Position numbers and translations under genes: made by a program. From DASVTU01 sp036387415 (lineage in GTDB: Bacteria; Acidobacteriota; Blastocatellia; Pyrinomonadales; Pyrinomonadaceae), in assembly GCA_036387415.1 (NCBI GenBank), contig DASVTU010000011.1, positions 13,819 through 77,818 on the forward strand: a DNA stretch of 64,000 nt. The letters are read 5' to 3'. How positions within the stretch are numbered: the stretch's first letter is position 1; each line of letters begins with the position of its first letter. Positions 1 to 7,954 of this stretch are shown here, piece after piece. The notes beneath the pieces are model-generated. The model searched no databases. It saw only the letters and a list, made by a program, of their open reading frames with translations, and was not told where the DNA came from.

Positions 1-879
1 CATCGACGAGTACTCCTCGTATACCCGTTCGGGCCCGAGAAGCTCTATCCAGCGCCGTTTGACACCCTGAGGACATTTGGCCGCCCCGTGGCTGAGCGCC
101 TCCAGTGAGCTGAGGTCGGCAGTCGCCGCTTGCGGTGCATCCAACGCGAGCCGCATGTAGGAAGGCACCAGCCGCACGTAGTTCACGCGATGCCGCTCGA
201 TAGCATCGAAGAACAAGGCACCAGTGAACTCCTCCAACAGCACGATGGAATGCTTCAGAGCCAAGCCGTAGTACAAGGCCGAGAAGCCAGCATGGTGCAG
301 CGGCAGTACCACAAGTTGGACCTGCCCGATGCGCTGGCCGCTGGCGGCGGCGTCCGAGCCGCCGAGTGCGCTGCGCGGGATGCGCCAACTGCGTTCGTGA
401 AGGATGATTCGCGGCTGGCCGGTCGTGCCACCGGTCATCGCCCCCGCGCGCGGCAGTCCACGTCCCGGCATCGGAGAGCCATCGCCCGGGGTGATCAGGG
501 GGGCGAGCGGGATCGCCGCATTCGGAGTCGAGCCGACGAGCACCACACCCGGCAGCGATGCCACTTGGCGCAACTCATCCGGCGAACTCGCCGGGTTGAG
601 TGGGACTACGGTGGCACCGAGCTTCCACGCGCCGAGCGTCACGGTCAGATGTTCGGGGCATCGGCCTAGCACTAGACCCACAACGTTTCTCTCCGTGACC
701 CCGTGCCGCTCAAGTGCGCGCGCGCAGGCATTCGCTTGGGACTCTAGCTCGTGATAGGTCACCACCTGCTCGTCGCCCCGGCGGCCCACGAAGCGCAAAG
801 CTACGTGCTGCGGATTGGACGCGGCGATCTCCCCAACACGATCACCGATGTGCACCGTTTCCTGGTCGGGGGCTACCAT
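1..879 (-). CDS. Adenylate-forming acyl-CoA ligase, 3' part cut by window edge
   Basis: The minus strand is open from an ATG at 879 to the window edge, 293 codons without a stop. The product belongs to the AMP-binding (ANL) superfamily, which activates a carboxylate as acyl-AMP and passes it to CoA or a carrier thiol. The phosphate-binding loop MTGGTTGQPRII lies near residue 148, a His-Gly-Ala-Ala segment follows near residue 265, and the visible end reads YEEYSS, where the family has its Y-x-S/P-T-E motif. The C-terminal subdomain is outside the window. GAGGAG stands 7 bases before the ATG. It is the last visible gene of a tightly packed minus operon (7762 to 1), so it probably activates a building block for the same product. 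The loop is closer to bile-acid/benzoate-type ligases than to NRPS adenylation domains. Substrate unknown. Confidence 0.85.
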   Translation of the reverse strand, partial: MVAPDQETVHIGDRVGEIAASNPQHVALRFVGRRGDEQVVTYHELESQANACARALERHGVTERNVVGLVLGRCPEHLTVTLGAWKLGATVVPLNPASSPDELRQVASLPGVVLVGSTPNAAIPLAPLITPGDGSPMPGRGLPRAGAMTGGTTGQPRIILHERSWRIPRSALGGSDAAASGQRIGQVQLVVLPLHHAGFSALYYGLALKHSIVLLEEFTGALFFDAIERHRVNYVRLVPSYMRLALDAPQAATADLSSLEALSHGAAKCPQGVKRRWIELLGPERVYEEYSSM

Positions 880-916
880 TACTCTGCTCCTCGTCGTCCT
901 CGGTCGACGTCGTACC

Positions 917-1894
917 TCAGTATGCGAAGCAGCGAGCCCGATGACGCGGCCGTTGCTTGTACACCGACTTTTGGCCGCGCTTCCACAGCCGTGATGCTAC
1001 CTCTAGCGGCATGATCGACCGCTCGGCCGAGGCGGCGACCGAGGCGAGGCGCGCGCAGACCGCAACTGCGCCTGCGCGAATGGACACCTCTTCGGGCGAC
1101 CCGTACTCCAAGAGGCACCCCCGTTCGATTCGCGTTTCCAACTCCGGGGCGAAGGCAAGCAGGCCGTCGATCTTCAGCACGTGGGGGATGAGGTTGTCGG
1201 CGAAACTCGCAATGTCCACGACACCGACAAAGCGACGCCGACTGTGCAACCGGGCCGCCACCTCAAGGCCGAGGACAGAGAGCCGAGCGCGCTTCATGAA
1301 CGGGAGCGTCAACTCCTCAAAGTGCGCGATGTCGCGCCAGCAGCTCAGCTGCCCGAGAAGTTCGATCATGCGCCCCGGCTGGTCACCAGCATCCTCAACA
1401 AGGCCTGCCACTTGCCCGTCGTACCGCTCGCACAACAGCGCGCCGAACTCGTTCCACGCCGTGGCGAACATCGTCATCAGTTCCATCGGCGCGCCGGATC
1501 GGGGCTGGCCGAACATCTCGGCGCACTCGGACGGTGTAACCCCCGCCAGCCACCGTCCGTCGGGCTCTCCGTGAGCCTGAACATTCTCAAGCAGCGCCGC
1601 CTCAATCGTGCGCGCACCTGACAGGCCGGGGCGCTTTACGAGCTCCAGATGAAAGCCAGAGCCGAAGTTGATGCAATCGCGGATCAGCACGAACGCTGCC
1701 TGCTGCTGCTCGTCGCGCAGCAGTAGCAGTGTCGAAGGAGGGGTCGCTTCGCCGAGGAGTTCGTTGCAGTATTCAAGATATCGGGCCGGGTCGTGCTCGA
1801 CGATGTGCACGGCGTCGCTTCGGGCGCACGCGACCTCGGCAATGTCGGAGAGCGATAGGCCGCCGCCGACCGATTCATGAGTAGGCCCATTCAT
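917..1894 (-). CDS. Queuosine-salvage (Qng1/DUF2419) family protein in a biosynthetic operon
   Basis: 325 residues. Known family members are queuosine 5'-phosphate N-glycosylases with a fold related to HhH DNA glycosylases. Family landmarks seen here are CINFGSGFH (about residues 73-81), then SGARTIEAALLENVQAHG and a WLAGVTPSE segment, a central FMKRARLSVLGL helix, and the C-terminal block FADNLIPHVLKIDGLL followed by GSPEEVSIRAGAVAV. The last two match the family's D-x-x-x-P-x-x-L and G-S-x-E-E-x-x-I-R-A blocks. The usual N-terminal LNF-C-FW is altered to INF-GSG, so the nucleobase pocket may differ. Its start overlaps the upstream glycosyltransferase gene by 4 bases. Family call fairly firm; substrate and role here are inferred. 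It could cleave or hold a modified nucleoside made by the neighbouring PyrG-like and glycosyltransferase-like proteins. Confidence 0.7.
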   Translation of the reverse strand: MNGPTHESVGGGLSLSDIAEVACARSDAVHIVEHDPARYLEYCNELLGEATPPSTLLLLRDEQQQAAFVLIRDCINFGSGFHLELVKRPGLSGARTIEAALLENVQAHGEPDGRWLAGVTPSECAEMFGQPRSGAPMELMTMFATAWNEFGALLCERYDGQVAGLVEDAGDQPGRMIELLGQLSCWRDIAHFEELTLPFMKRARLSVLGLEVAARLHSRRRFVGVVDIASFADNLIPHVLKIDGLLAFAPELETRIERGCLLEYGSPEEVSIRAGAVAVCARLASVAASAERSIMPLEVASRLWKRGQKSVYKQRPRHRARCFAY

Positions 1895-2988
1895 AATTCG
1901 AGGCAGGCCATGATGTCGCGTGCGATGTAGTCGGCTCCGAGCGGCGGCCCGCAGAACTGGTCGGGGAGGGTCAGATCGGAATCTCGCGCGCGGCCGACCG
2001 CTTCTACGAACCTGCGCTGGAACTCCGGCGACTTCAACTGCTCCGCGTTCAACCTCATGACCTGTGCGACTCCTTCGGGCTCAGGAAGATCGTCGCCGAC
2101 CGACACGTAGGCGTCGTCAAGATAAGTCCACGGTTCGGAGAGGTTGGAACGCCAAGCGCGCACGAAGCGACGGATGGTGAGCACCTGCGAGTAGTTCGCT
2201 GGCGGCAACGGCACCATCCGCGCACGCGTGGAGCACATTTCGATGAGCCCCGTGATCCCCGGCGTCGAGTAAACGATAGGTGCCGCCGCGAACGCCTCGA
2301 TGGCGTCGGACGGGCCTGGCGAATCGTGCTCGACGCCCTCAAGGAGCAGCGCGAAGCGCCGCGTGGCCTCCTCGCTGGTGAGCAACACCGCCTCGGGTGC
2401 CACCTTGCGCATGAGGTCAATGATGCCAGCCACATAGACGTCGACGCGCTCGTCTGTGAATGGCGTGAGCAGCCCGCCGAGGTGGATGATCGGTCGCCCC
2501 GGCCAGCGCGTTCCACGACCGGAGGGCTTGGCCATGATCGGGCTCACGGCAACCACGTGGGGCACCCCCGTGCGCCTCATCGCCTCGCTTGCACCGAACA
2601 GGTCTTGGACGTAGTACCGCTTGATGTGCCGGAAGCCAGCGAACTTGTCGAACGCGTCCGGGTGCCACATATGCGCCAGGCTATCGACACAGAAGACTGG
2701 CAACCGGGGCGCGAGGAGGTGCGCCCACTGGCGATGCATGACGACAATCATCGCGTCCAACTTCTCGGCGAGATGGTCGGCGAGCGCCTCGTCGGCATCA
2801 ATTTTACCGGTGTCGCACCATGACCCTTGCAGCCCTGACCGGCGGATTAGTTCGAGCCCGATCCCGCTGGAGACGAATGTCCAGTGCACTGGCTGGCTCG
2901 ACCGCTCGTTCACAGCTTGAGCGACCGCGATGGCCTTGCTCGCGGGGCCGAAGCCGAAGGGCAGCGCGTAGAGCCCGATGTTAGCCAT
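1891..2988 (-). CDS. GT-B glycosyltransferase-like protein
   Basis: 365 residues. The N-terminus MANIGLYALPFGFGPASKA is a first Rossmann strand and loop as in GT-B enzymes. The second half carries a nucleotide-sugar-type half: IIHLGGLLTPF, then IVYSTPGITGLIEM, where GT-B enzymes bind the donor. The beginning recalls cytosylglucuronate synthases of blasticidin-type nucleoside clusters, but I cannot confirm this without alignment. It overlaps the PyrG-like gene by 8 bases and the Qng1-like gene by 4, so the three should be co-translated. Together they suggest nucleobase or nucleotide chemistry. Predicted cytoplasmic; no signal peptide. Confidence is good for a real gene, moderate for glycosyltransferase, low for substrate. 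Confidence 0.6.
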   Translation of the reverse strand: MANIGLYALPFGFGPASKAIAVAQAVNERSSQPVHWTFVSSGIGLELIRRSGLQGSWCDTGKIDADEALADHLAEKLDAMIVVMHRQWAHLLAPRLPVFCVDSLAHMWHPDAFDKFAGFRHIKRYYVQDLFGASEAMRRTGVPHVVAVSPIMAKPSGRGTRWPGRPIIHLGGLLTPFTDERVDVYVAGIIDLMRKVAPEAVLLTSEEATRRFALLLEGVEHDSPGPSDAIEAFAAAPIVYSTPGITGLIEMCSTRARMVPLPPANYSQVLTIRRFVRAWRSNLSEPWTYLDDAYVSVGDDLPEPEGVAQVMRLNAEQLKSPEFQRRFVEAVGRARDSDLTLPDQFCGPPLGADYIARDIMACLEL

Positions 2989-3853
2989 GCCTCACCTCGG
3001 AGCACGCCTGCTGCGTCAGTGCGGGCTGAGCAGGGGCATGCGGGAGAAAGTGAACGTAGCGCGCCAAGTGTTCGCGGTACCCGTCCAGCGCTTCTGTCGA
3101 GAAGTGTGGGACGGGGACGATGACCGGCGAGCGGCCACCATAGACGCACGATTCGCGGAGCTTGGCCTCGACCTGACTAGGCACGCTCTCGATGTCGTGC
3201 TGTGGCGAACCGGCTGGCAGTCGCAAGAATACGACATCGAACTGGAGGCCGAACGATTGCGCGTCGCTGAGCGCCTGCCGGATCGGCCGCGTCTTTGGCT
3301 CAGCCCCGTCATAGAACACCTCTGTGAGAAGCACGACCCCGACCCGCCCGTGCCACGCCTTGAGTTGTGCCACGCAGGGTAGGGCGAACGCGACGAGCTC
3401 CTGGTCGGTCAGCGTGCCTCCAAGCTCGACGAACAGAGTCGAAGGACTCCCACACGCCTGCCACGCCGCGTGGAAGTGCAGCGCGAGGTGCTGCGACAGG
3501 TGCGGCACAAACATCAGGTGCTCCCGATCCGTACCGCCGTAGGTGTCGATGAAGTCCCGCACCACCTCTCCAGCTAAGATTTGGTTCGGCCACCCCATCA
3601 CAACGTCGGAGCAGAAGCGCGCGTAGGTCGCGATGTCGTCGGTGGGCGATGGATGGTTATTGCTGTCGTTGGTGTTCAGCATCCCCTCATACTTAATCAC
3701 CGTCGCCGTCTCGTTGACGAGCGACGCGAGCCGCGCGGCGAGGTGCCCCTTGCCGATGCTCGAACGCGGATGACCCAGCACGAAAATAATCCGTGCGTCG
3801 CCGAACGACATTGCACGGAGACGGTCACGCAGTAGGTCGATAATGTCAGGCAT
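2981..3853 (-). CDS. Stand-alone CTP-synthetase-like (PyrG N-domain) protein
   Basis: 290 residues aligning by eye with the synthetase half of CTP synthase (PyrG) but lacking its glutaminase half. Shared landmarks in order: FVLGHPRSSIGKGHLAARL, like the PyrG VVSSLGKG loop; MLNTND then PSPTDDIATYARF, like the LNVDP and E-x-D-L-D-L-G-x-Y-E-R-F region; LMFVPHLSQHL, like the IPHITDEI strand; FVELGGTLTD, like VEVGGTVGD; and EPKTRPIRQAL with FGLQFDVVFLR, like the KTKPTQHSV segment. PyrG is about 540 residues; here the protein stops at the end of the amidoligase domain. Ammonia would have to be free or come from a partner. I infer an ATP-dependent amination or ligation of a nucleotide-like substrate. 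Operon member, 8-base overlap with the next gene. Confidence 0.7.
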   Translation of the reverse strand: MPDIIDLLRDRLRAMSFGDARIIFVLGHPRSSIGKGHLAARLASLVNETATVIKYEGMLNTNDSNNHPSPTDDIATYARFCSDVVMGWPNQILAGEVVRDFIDTYGGTDREHLMFVPHLSQHLALHFHAAWQACGSPSTLFVELGGTLTDQELVAFALPCVAQLKAWHGRVGVVLLTEVFYDGAEPKTRPIRQALSDAQSFGLQFDVVFLRLPAGSPQHDIESVPSQVEAKLRESCVYGGRSPVIVPVPHFSTEALDGYREHLARYVHFLPHAPAQPALTQQACSEVRHG

Positions 3854-3890
3854 CGTCGCCTCGCAGTATACTCATGGTCATTGCATCTTC

Positions 3891-4151
3891 TCAGCCGAGC
3901 TCCGTCCGCGCACGCGCGTCGCTGTAGGCGACATGACGGTCAATCCTCATGCATCCGTACCAAAGGTCAGGGACTACCATGTGCTGCTTGACTGCCCGGA
4001 CGATTGACGACCCCGGCATCTGCCGCGGCGGCCGCGACCTACGGTGTGCCGGGGCGAGCACGATATGCTCCGTGCGCACCGGGGTGTTCCCCGTCGCAGC
4101 GCCGGGAGTGCCCGAGCAGACGGTCACGAGAGTCCTCACGCCGCGTCCCAT
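3891..4151 (-). CDS. Small hypothetical protein, 86 aa
   Basis: This ORF fills the only gap in the minus operon: it overlaps the 3' end of the cyclodeaminase-like gene by 16 bases and ends 37 bases before the PyrG-like start. The product is basic in the middle (HRRSRPPRQ) with a C-terminal stretch IVRAVKQHMVVPDLWYG. I recognise no family. Placement and strand favour a real gene, but the opposite strand also has a long ORF and composition gives no decision. Alternative: untranslated spacer. Confidence 0.35.
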   Translation of the reverse strand: MGRGVRTLVTVCSGTPGAATGNTPVRTEHIVLAPAHRRSRPPRQMPGSSIVRAVKQHMVVPDLWYGCMRIDRHVAYSDARARTELG

Positions 4152-5119
4152 GCTTCGCGCCCCAGCGTCAATTGTAAGACGTGGTGCGTGGTGATGAGAT
4201 CGAGCAGGGCGTGCCCCGTAGAGCTGAACACTGTCGGGCGCGCTCGGAGCTCTCGGGTGTCGGCGGCCAGCATCTCGGAGAGGTCAAGCGCCTTGCGATG
4301 CAGCGCACCGGCCTCCGCGACGGCGATCTCGCGGTCTTCGACGAGGAGGAGGCTGCGCGCGAGGGTTTCGTTCGGCAGTTCACGGCTGTCGAGCGCGTGG
4401 CCCCCCATGCAATTGACGTGCGTACCATCCGGGACGACGAACGAGGCGACCAGCGGTGTGGTCAAGCTGGTCGCCGTACAGATTACGTCATGGCCTGTGA
4501 GCGCGTCCTCGATGCGGTCGACAACGCGGATGTCCGTTTGCGGCCCCAGAAAGCCCCGCACGCGCGCGGCGAACGCCTCGGCGTTGGCGCGGTGACGGCT
4601 GGTGAGCGTCCAACGCTCGACCTCGCGCACCGACGAGATGCCCTGCACCTGGCTGAACGCGAGCTCACCGGAGCCGACGATGCCCACTGTCGACACGTCC
4701 TGCGGCGCACACGCATCAGTCACGAGCCCTGTGACTGCGGCGCATTTCAGGTTCGTGATCGCCGCTCCGTCGAGGCACGCGATTGGCTTACCCGTGCGCG
4801 TGGAGAGCGCGACTACCAGACCGCTAATCGTGGGCATGCGGCCGGGCGTCGGCACTGCGGCGAGAATCTTGGTGACGAACAGACCGAGCGCATCGGAGAT
4901 CGACGGCATAGCGCCGAACACGCGATGCGGATCCGACACGAACGCGGTCATGCGTGGAGGGGTGAGTGCTGTACGTGATACGTCCGACGTGTACGCCGAA
5001 CGCATCGCGCGCACCAGCCCCGCCAAGTCCGTAGCGCGCTCCACACTGCGGCGGTCAAGCACCGGCAGCGCCGGGCGCTCGATAGAGTCGTCTGCCGTGG
5101 TGCGATTCGACCGGCTCAT
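4136..5119 (-). CDS. Ornithine cyclodeaminase / mu-crystallin family protein
   Basis: 327 residues. The family includes NAD-dependent ornithine cyclodeaminases, alanine dehydrogenases and ketimine reductases. Seen here: a substrate-side VTKIL lysine (about residue 84), TGKPIACLDGAAITNLKCAA where the family has T-G-x-P-x-A-x-x-D-x-x-x-I-T-x-x-R-T-A-A (the Arg is Lys here), the dinucleotide loop GIVGSGELA near residue 146, and VNCMGGHALDSREL followed by LLLVEDREIAVAEAGAL. ATGA overlap with the MaoC-like gene upstream shows translational coupling. In biosynthetic clusters this family often makes a cyclic or unusual amino acid (proline, 2,3-diaminopropionate or ketimine-derived). The R-to-K change makes ornithine uncertain as substrate. 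Confidence 0.85.
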   Translation of the reverse strand: MSRSNRTTADDSIERPALPVLDRRSVERATDLAGLVRAMRSAYTSDVSRTALTPPRMTAFVSDPHRVFGAMPSISDALGLFVTKILAAVPTPGRMPTISGLVVALSTRTGKPIACLDGAAITNLKCAAVTGLVTDACAPQDVSTVGIVGSGELAFSQVQGISSVREVERWTLTSRHRANAEAFAARVRGFLGPQTDIRVVDRIEDALTGHDVICTATSLTTPLVASFVVPDGTHVNCMGGHALDSRELPNETLARSLLLVEDREIAVAEAGALHRKALDLSEMLAADTRELRARPTVFSSTGHALLDLITTHHVLQLTLGREAWDAA

Positions 5120-5625
5120 CGCGAGTCGTCGGGGCGAAGCGGAATCAGCGCCGAGCGCGTGAATTCCATGAAGACCGTCCGGTCGGCCTTGAGGCCGCGG
5201 CTTTCGAACGTGACGATCCCAGCGTTGGGCCGCGACTTCGACAGCCGCTTGGCGACGACGGTGGTTTCGGCATAGATGGTGTCGCCAGGGAACACCGGCG
5301 CGAGCATGCGAATCTCAGTCCAGCCGAGGTTCGCGATTGCACGCGCGCTCGTCCCGTTCGTCGTCATGCCGCCCACAATTGAGAGCGTAACCAGGCTCGA
5401 CACCACGATCTGGCCGAATTCAGTTTCCGACGCGTAGTGCTCGTCGATGTGTAGTGGATGGCCGTTGAGCGAGAGCAGCGACATGAAGGTGTTGTCGGCC
5501 GCGGTGACGGTGCGGCCGGGGCGGTGCTCGATGATGTCACCCACGTCGAACTCGTCGTACCAAAGCCCGTGACTCTCGCGGTACCGACTCTCTCCGACCT
5601 GCTCGAATGCCAGCGGTGGCCTCAT
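5116..5625 (-). CDS. MaoC-like (R)-hydratase / dehydratase
   Basis: 169 residues, single hot-dog domain. The opening RYRESHGLWYDEFDVGD, followed by the PGRTVTAADNTF and HPLHIDEHYA elements, is typical of MaoC-type enoyl-, mesaconyl- or itaconyl-CoA hydratases; the Asp-Asn before and the His-Pro-Leu-His after form the usual catalytic pair. A later LGWTEIRMLAPVFPGDTIY strand matches the family's G-D-T-I signature. It overlaps both neighbours by 4 bases (ATGA). With the adjacent CitE-like lyase it resembles C4/C5 hydroxyacyl-CoA handling, in which a hydratase makes a 3-hydroxyacyl-CoA that a CitE-type enzyme cleaves or condenses. Whether it acts on free CoA esters or a carrier-bound chain is not visible. 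Confidence 0.88.
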   Translation of the reverse strand: MRPPLAFEQVGESRYRESHGLWYDEFDVGDIIEHRPGRTVTAADNTFMSLLSLNGHPLHIDEHYASETEFGQIVVSSLVTLSIVGGMTTNGTSARAIANLGWTEIRMLAPVFPGDTIYAETTVVAKRLSKSRPNAGIVTFESRGLKADRTVFMEFTRSALIPLRPDDSR

Positions 5626-6503
5626 AACGCCGCCTTCCTCGCCTGCGTCAGGATTCGCTGCGCCGACCGCAGGAACGGTGGCCCGACCATCTGACCGCCC
5701 ACTACGGCGATAGAGCTGTCGTGGTCCTCAAGCGTCTGCACGACCGACGTAGCCCACTCCACCTGCTCGCAGCTTGGGGTGAAGGCCGAGTTGATGACTT
5801 CGACTTGCCTGAGGGCAATGGCGATCTTCCCTGTGAAGCCAAGTTCGGCCGCGGCTGCCGCTTCGTACGCGAGCACTTCGGGGTCATCGAGCCTGAACGT
5901 CGGCGAGTCAACCACGCCGATGCCAGCGGTGCGGGCCGCAAGCACCACCTGCGACCGCGCGTACAGTAATGGCTGCCACTTCATCGCGATGCCCAGTTCG
6001 GCGCAGAAGTCGGCCGCCCCGAACGAGAGCGCCGCGAGCCGCGCCGACGACTGCGCGATCTCGTAAGCGTTGATGATGCCGACGCCGCTCTCCACGATTG
6101 CCCACAGACACGCTTGACTACCGGCCTGCGTCAGCAGTTCGTCGGCCAACTGTACGTCATGCGCCGACTCGACCTTCGGCAGCACGATCACGAGCGGCTC
6201 CACCGGCATGAACTCAAGCATCTTGAGGTCGCGCCGCCCTTCGTCCGTGCGCGGCGAGTTGATGCGCAACCCGAGCGGGCGCTTGAGCCGTTCACTGCTC
6301 AGCGTCTGGAGCCCTTGGCGCGCCTCATCCTTGAGCGTTGTATGGACGCCGTCTTCAAGGTCGTAGAGGACGATGTCAGCCGCGCTGGTCTGTGCCTTAT
6401 AGAAGCGCTCGAGGTTTGGCCCGGGCGTCACGGTTAGGCTCCTGCACCAGCGCGCCAGTGCGCTACCGTCCGGCGGTTGCAGCGTGGTCTGTAAGACTTC
6501 CAT
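5622..6503 (-). CDS. HpcH/HpaI (CitE-like) malyl-/citramalyl-CoA lyase family protein
   Basis: 293 residues, TIM-barrel aldolase of the CitE type. Landmarks: RSLTVTPGPN at the substrate loop, VLYDLEDGVH with the Asp-Glu-Asp metal/substrate cluster, the RIN arginine, VLPKVESAHD, LWAIVESGVGIINA with the metal-binding Glu, and LSFGAADFCAELG carrying the second metal Asp. A late GFTGKIAIALRQVEVIN matches the C-terminal helix region. The reaction class is Mg-dependent cleavage or formation of 3-hydroxyacyl-CoA thioesters with acetyl- or propionyl-CoA. It lies 11 bases after the stop-to-start gap from the AOS gene and is coupled to MaoC. The pair probably supplies an unusual acyl unit for the alpha-oxoamine synthase or ligase in the same operon; that link is inference. 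Confidence 0.88.
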   Translation of the reverse strand: MEVLQTTLQPPDGSALARWCRSLTVTPGPNLERFYKAQTSAADIVLYDLEDGVHTTLKDEARQGLQTLSSERLKRPLGLRINSPRTDEGRRDLKMLEFMPVEPLVIVLPKVESAHDVQLADELLTQAGSQACLWAIVESGVGIINAYEIAQSSARLAALSFGAADFCAELGIAMKWQPLLYARSQVVLAARTAGIGVVDSPTFRLDDPEVLAYEAAAAAELGFTGKIAIALRQVEVINSAFTPSCEQVEWATSVVQTLEDHDSSIAVVGGQMVGPPFLRSAQRILTQARKAAL

Positions 6504-6514
6504 TAGAGAACCCT

Positions 6515-7762
6515 CTAGGTGAGGAGATGGGGAACCACGAGCTCCTTGAGGAGCACTGCGAAGCGCTCCATTGTGCTCGTCTCGATATTCGCGCGCACCA
6601 TCACACGCAAGCCTTCGCGGCCCCGCGAGGTGACCGGGAAGTGGACAGGCGCGCAGTAGAACCCCTCGTCCCAGAGCTGCCGGGAGATCGAGATCGCGAG
6701 GTCACGGTTTCCCACCGGCAGTGCCCGAACGGGGATCTGGCTGCCGCTCGTCGCTGTCGGAATCAGACGGTCGAAGAGCTCCATGTTCTCTCGCAGCCGT
6801 TGCTGGAGCCGCCCCAGTTCCGGGCTTCGGTGCAAGCGCGCCGACGCCTGTACGGTGCCGAGGTTTGCGACACTCGGCGTCTGTGACCAGCACATGGGGC
6901 CTGCGAAGGTGTTGATGAAGCTTGAGTCAGTGCCGCGCTTCAGCATCACGACGCCCCCGGCGCACCCGAAGCCCTTCTCCAGCGAGGCGGTGATCAGCGT
7001 GAGATCGTCGAGCTCGTCGAGCTGCGAGCGCACGTAGCCCTCACCCGAGCTCCCCATGACGGATATTGCGTGTGAGTCGTCGAACCAGACGAACAGCCCG
7101 TACATCTCCTGAAGGCGGCGTATCTCCGAGAGGTTTGCGACGCCGCCCATCGAGTATGCGCCGTCTGCAACGTAGGCGACGCGAGAGTGGCGTCGGCAGA
7201 TGTCTTCAAGGAACTCTATATCGTTGTGCGGCGCAATGAGGACGGGCGCTTCGTCGGCGCATGCCGGTTTCATGTAGTCCATACAGAAGTGGCTGCGCTT
7301 GTCGAACACGGTCACGCGCGGCTCGCCACCGCTCAGCGCACCCGCCGAAACGAGAGGCAAGAGCCCTGCGGTCGCTACGCTGCATGACGCGGCGTACAGG
7401 CACTGCGCGCCGAAGAGCTCAGACAACTCCTCTTGAACGCGGGTGAATAGCGACGGTCGGATGCGCGTTGGCGTGATGCCTAAGCCCGTGCATCGCTCCG
7501 ATGTCAGGGCGTCGATCCCACCCTGGATGACATCCGGATGCTCATTGAGCCCCAAGTATGAGTAGGAGCTCATATTCACGAACGCATGGCCCGTGCGATG
7601 ATCGACGAGGTGGCCGTCGCCGTCGGGCGATGCGAAGAGATCAATCAACCCGCTCTTCTGCACGGCCTGCCAGTTGTCTTGGCTCAGCCGCATCATCTTA
7701 GCAGTGTCGCGGAACTTGTGACGTGGTTCCTCAATGGGTATATCCGAGGTGGTAGGTGACAT
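6515..7762 (-). CDS. Alpha-oxoamine synthase family PLP enzyme
   Basis: 415 residues, fold-type I PLP enzyme of the AOS group (ALA synthase, KBL, AONS, serine palmitoyltransferase), which joins an amino acid to an acyl thioester with loss of CO2. Motifs: VNMSSYSYLGLNEHPDV near residue 63, substrate loop ERCTGLGITPTRIRPSLFTR, DDSHAISVMGSSGEG (PLP ring Asp-x-x-His), and ITASLEKGFGCAGG with the Schiff-base Lys near residue 262. The glycine-rich loop is not the GTRN form of ALA synthase, so a C5N-type ALAS role is not favoured. It is the first gene of the minus operon 7762-1 and has no strong Shine-Dalgarno. I infer synthesis of an alpha-aminoketone or amino-alcohol precursor. Confidence 0.88.
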   Translation of the reverse strand: MSPTTSDIPIEEPRHKFRDTAKMMRLSQDNWQAVQKSGLIDLFASPDGDGHLVDHRTGHAFVNMSSYSYLGLNEHPDVIQGGIDALTSERCTGLGITPTRIRPSLFTRVQEELSELFGAQCLYAASCSVATAGLLPLVSAGALSGGEPRVTVFDKRSHFCMDYMKPACADEAPVLIAPHNDIEFLEDICRRHSRVAYVADGAYSMGGVANLSEIRRLQEMYGLFVWFDDSHAISVMGSSGEGYVRSQLDELDDLTLITASLEKGFGCAGGVVMLKRGTDSSFINTFAGPMCWSQTPSVANLGTVQASARLHRSPELGRLQQRLRENMELFDRLIPTATSGSQIPVRALPVGNRDLAISISRQLWDEGFYCAPVHFPVTSRGREGLRVMVRANIETSTMERFAVLLKELVVPHLLT

Positions 7763-7932
7763 AACGCTTTAGGCCGGCTCTAGGGAGGCAGCGCACCTGG
7801 TGAGTGCTAGCTGCTTGGATGTGAAAACTAAACCGCCATTGCAGGCGGCCGAAAATAAGCGAACGCAAATTATGTTTCGAGCTTCCTCAAAATTATGGGA
7901 AGCATCGCCGTTTTCCGGCTGCGGACTCGAAG

Positions 7933-7954
7933 TCAGTGAATCATACTTCACTGA
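7933..7954. promoter_or_regulatory. Perfect 8-bp inverted repeat, operator candidate
   Basis: TCAGTGAA, six bases (TCATAC), then TTCACTGA: both arms match perfectly. It lies about 170 bases upstream of the AOS start in the divergent region. Size and spacing suit a dimeric regulator such as a TetR- or MarR-type protein. No regulator gene is visible in the cluster. No T-run follows, so a terminator is unlikely. Confidence 0.35.

Noticed and set aside
957..1621. Long plus-strand ORFs opposite the Qng1-like gene
   Set aside because: Mirror frames of a GC-rich gene; compositions are Arg/Ser/Pro-rich with no family, whereas the minus frame matches a known family.
4181..4978. 265-codon plus-strand ORF opposite the cyclodeaminase-like gene
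   Set aside because: No recognisable motifs; the minus frame has clear family signatures and overlaps its neighbours in operon fashion.
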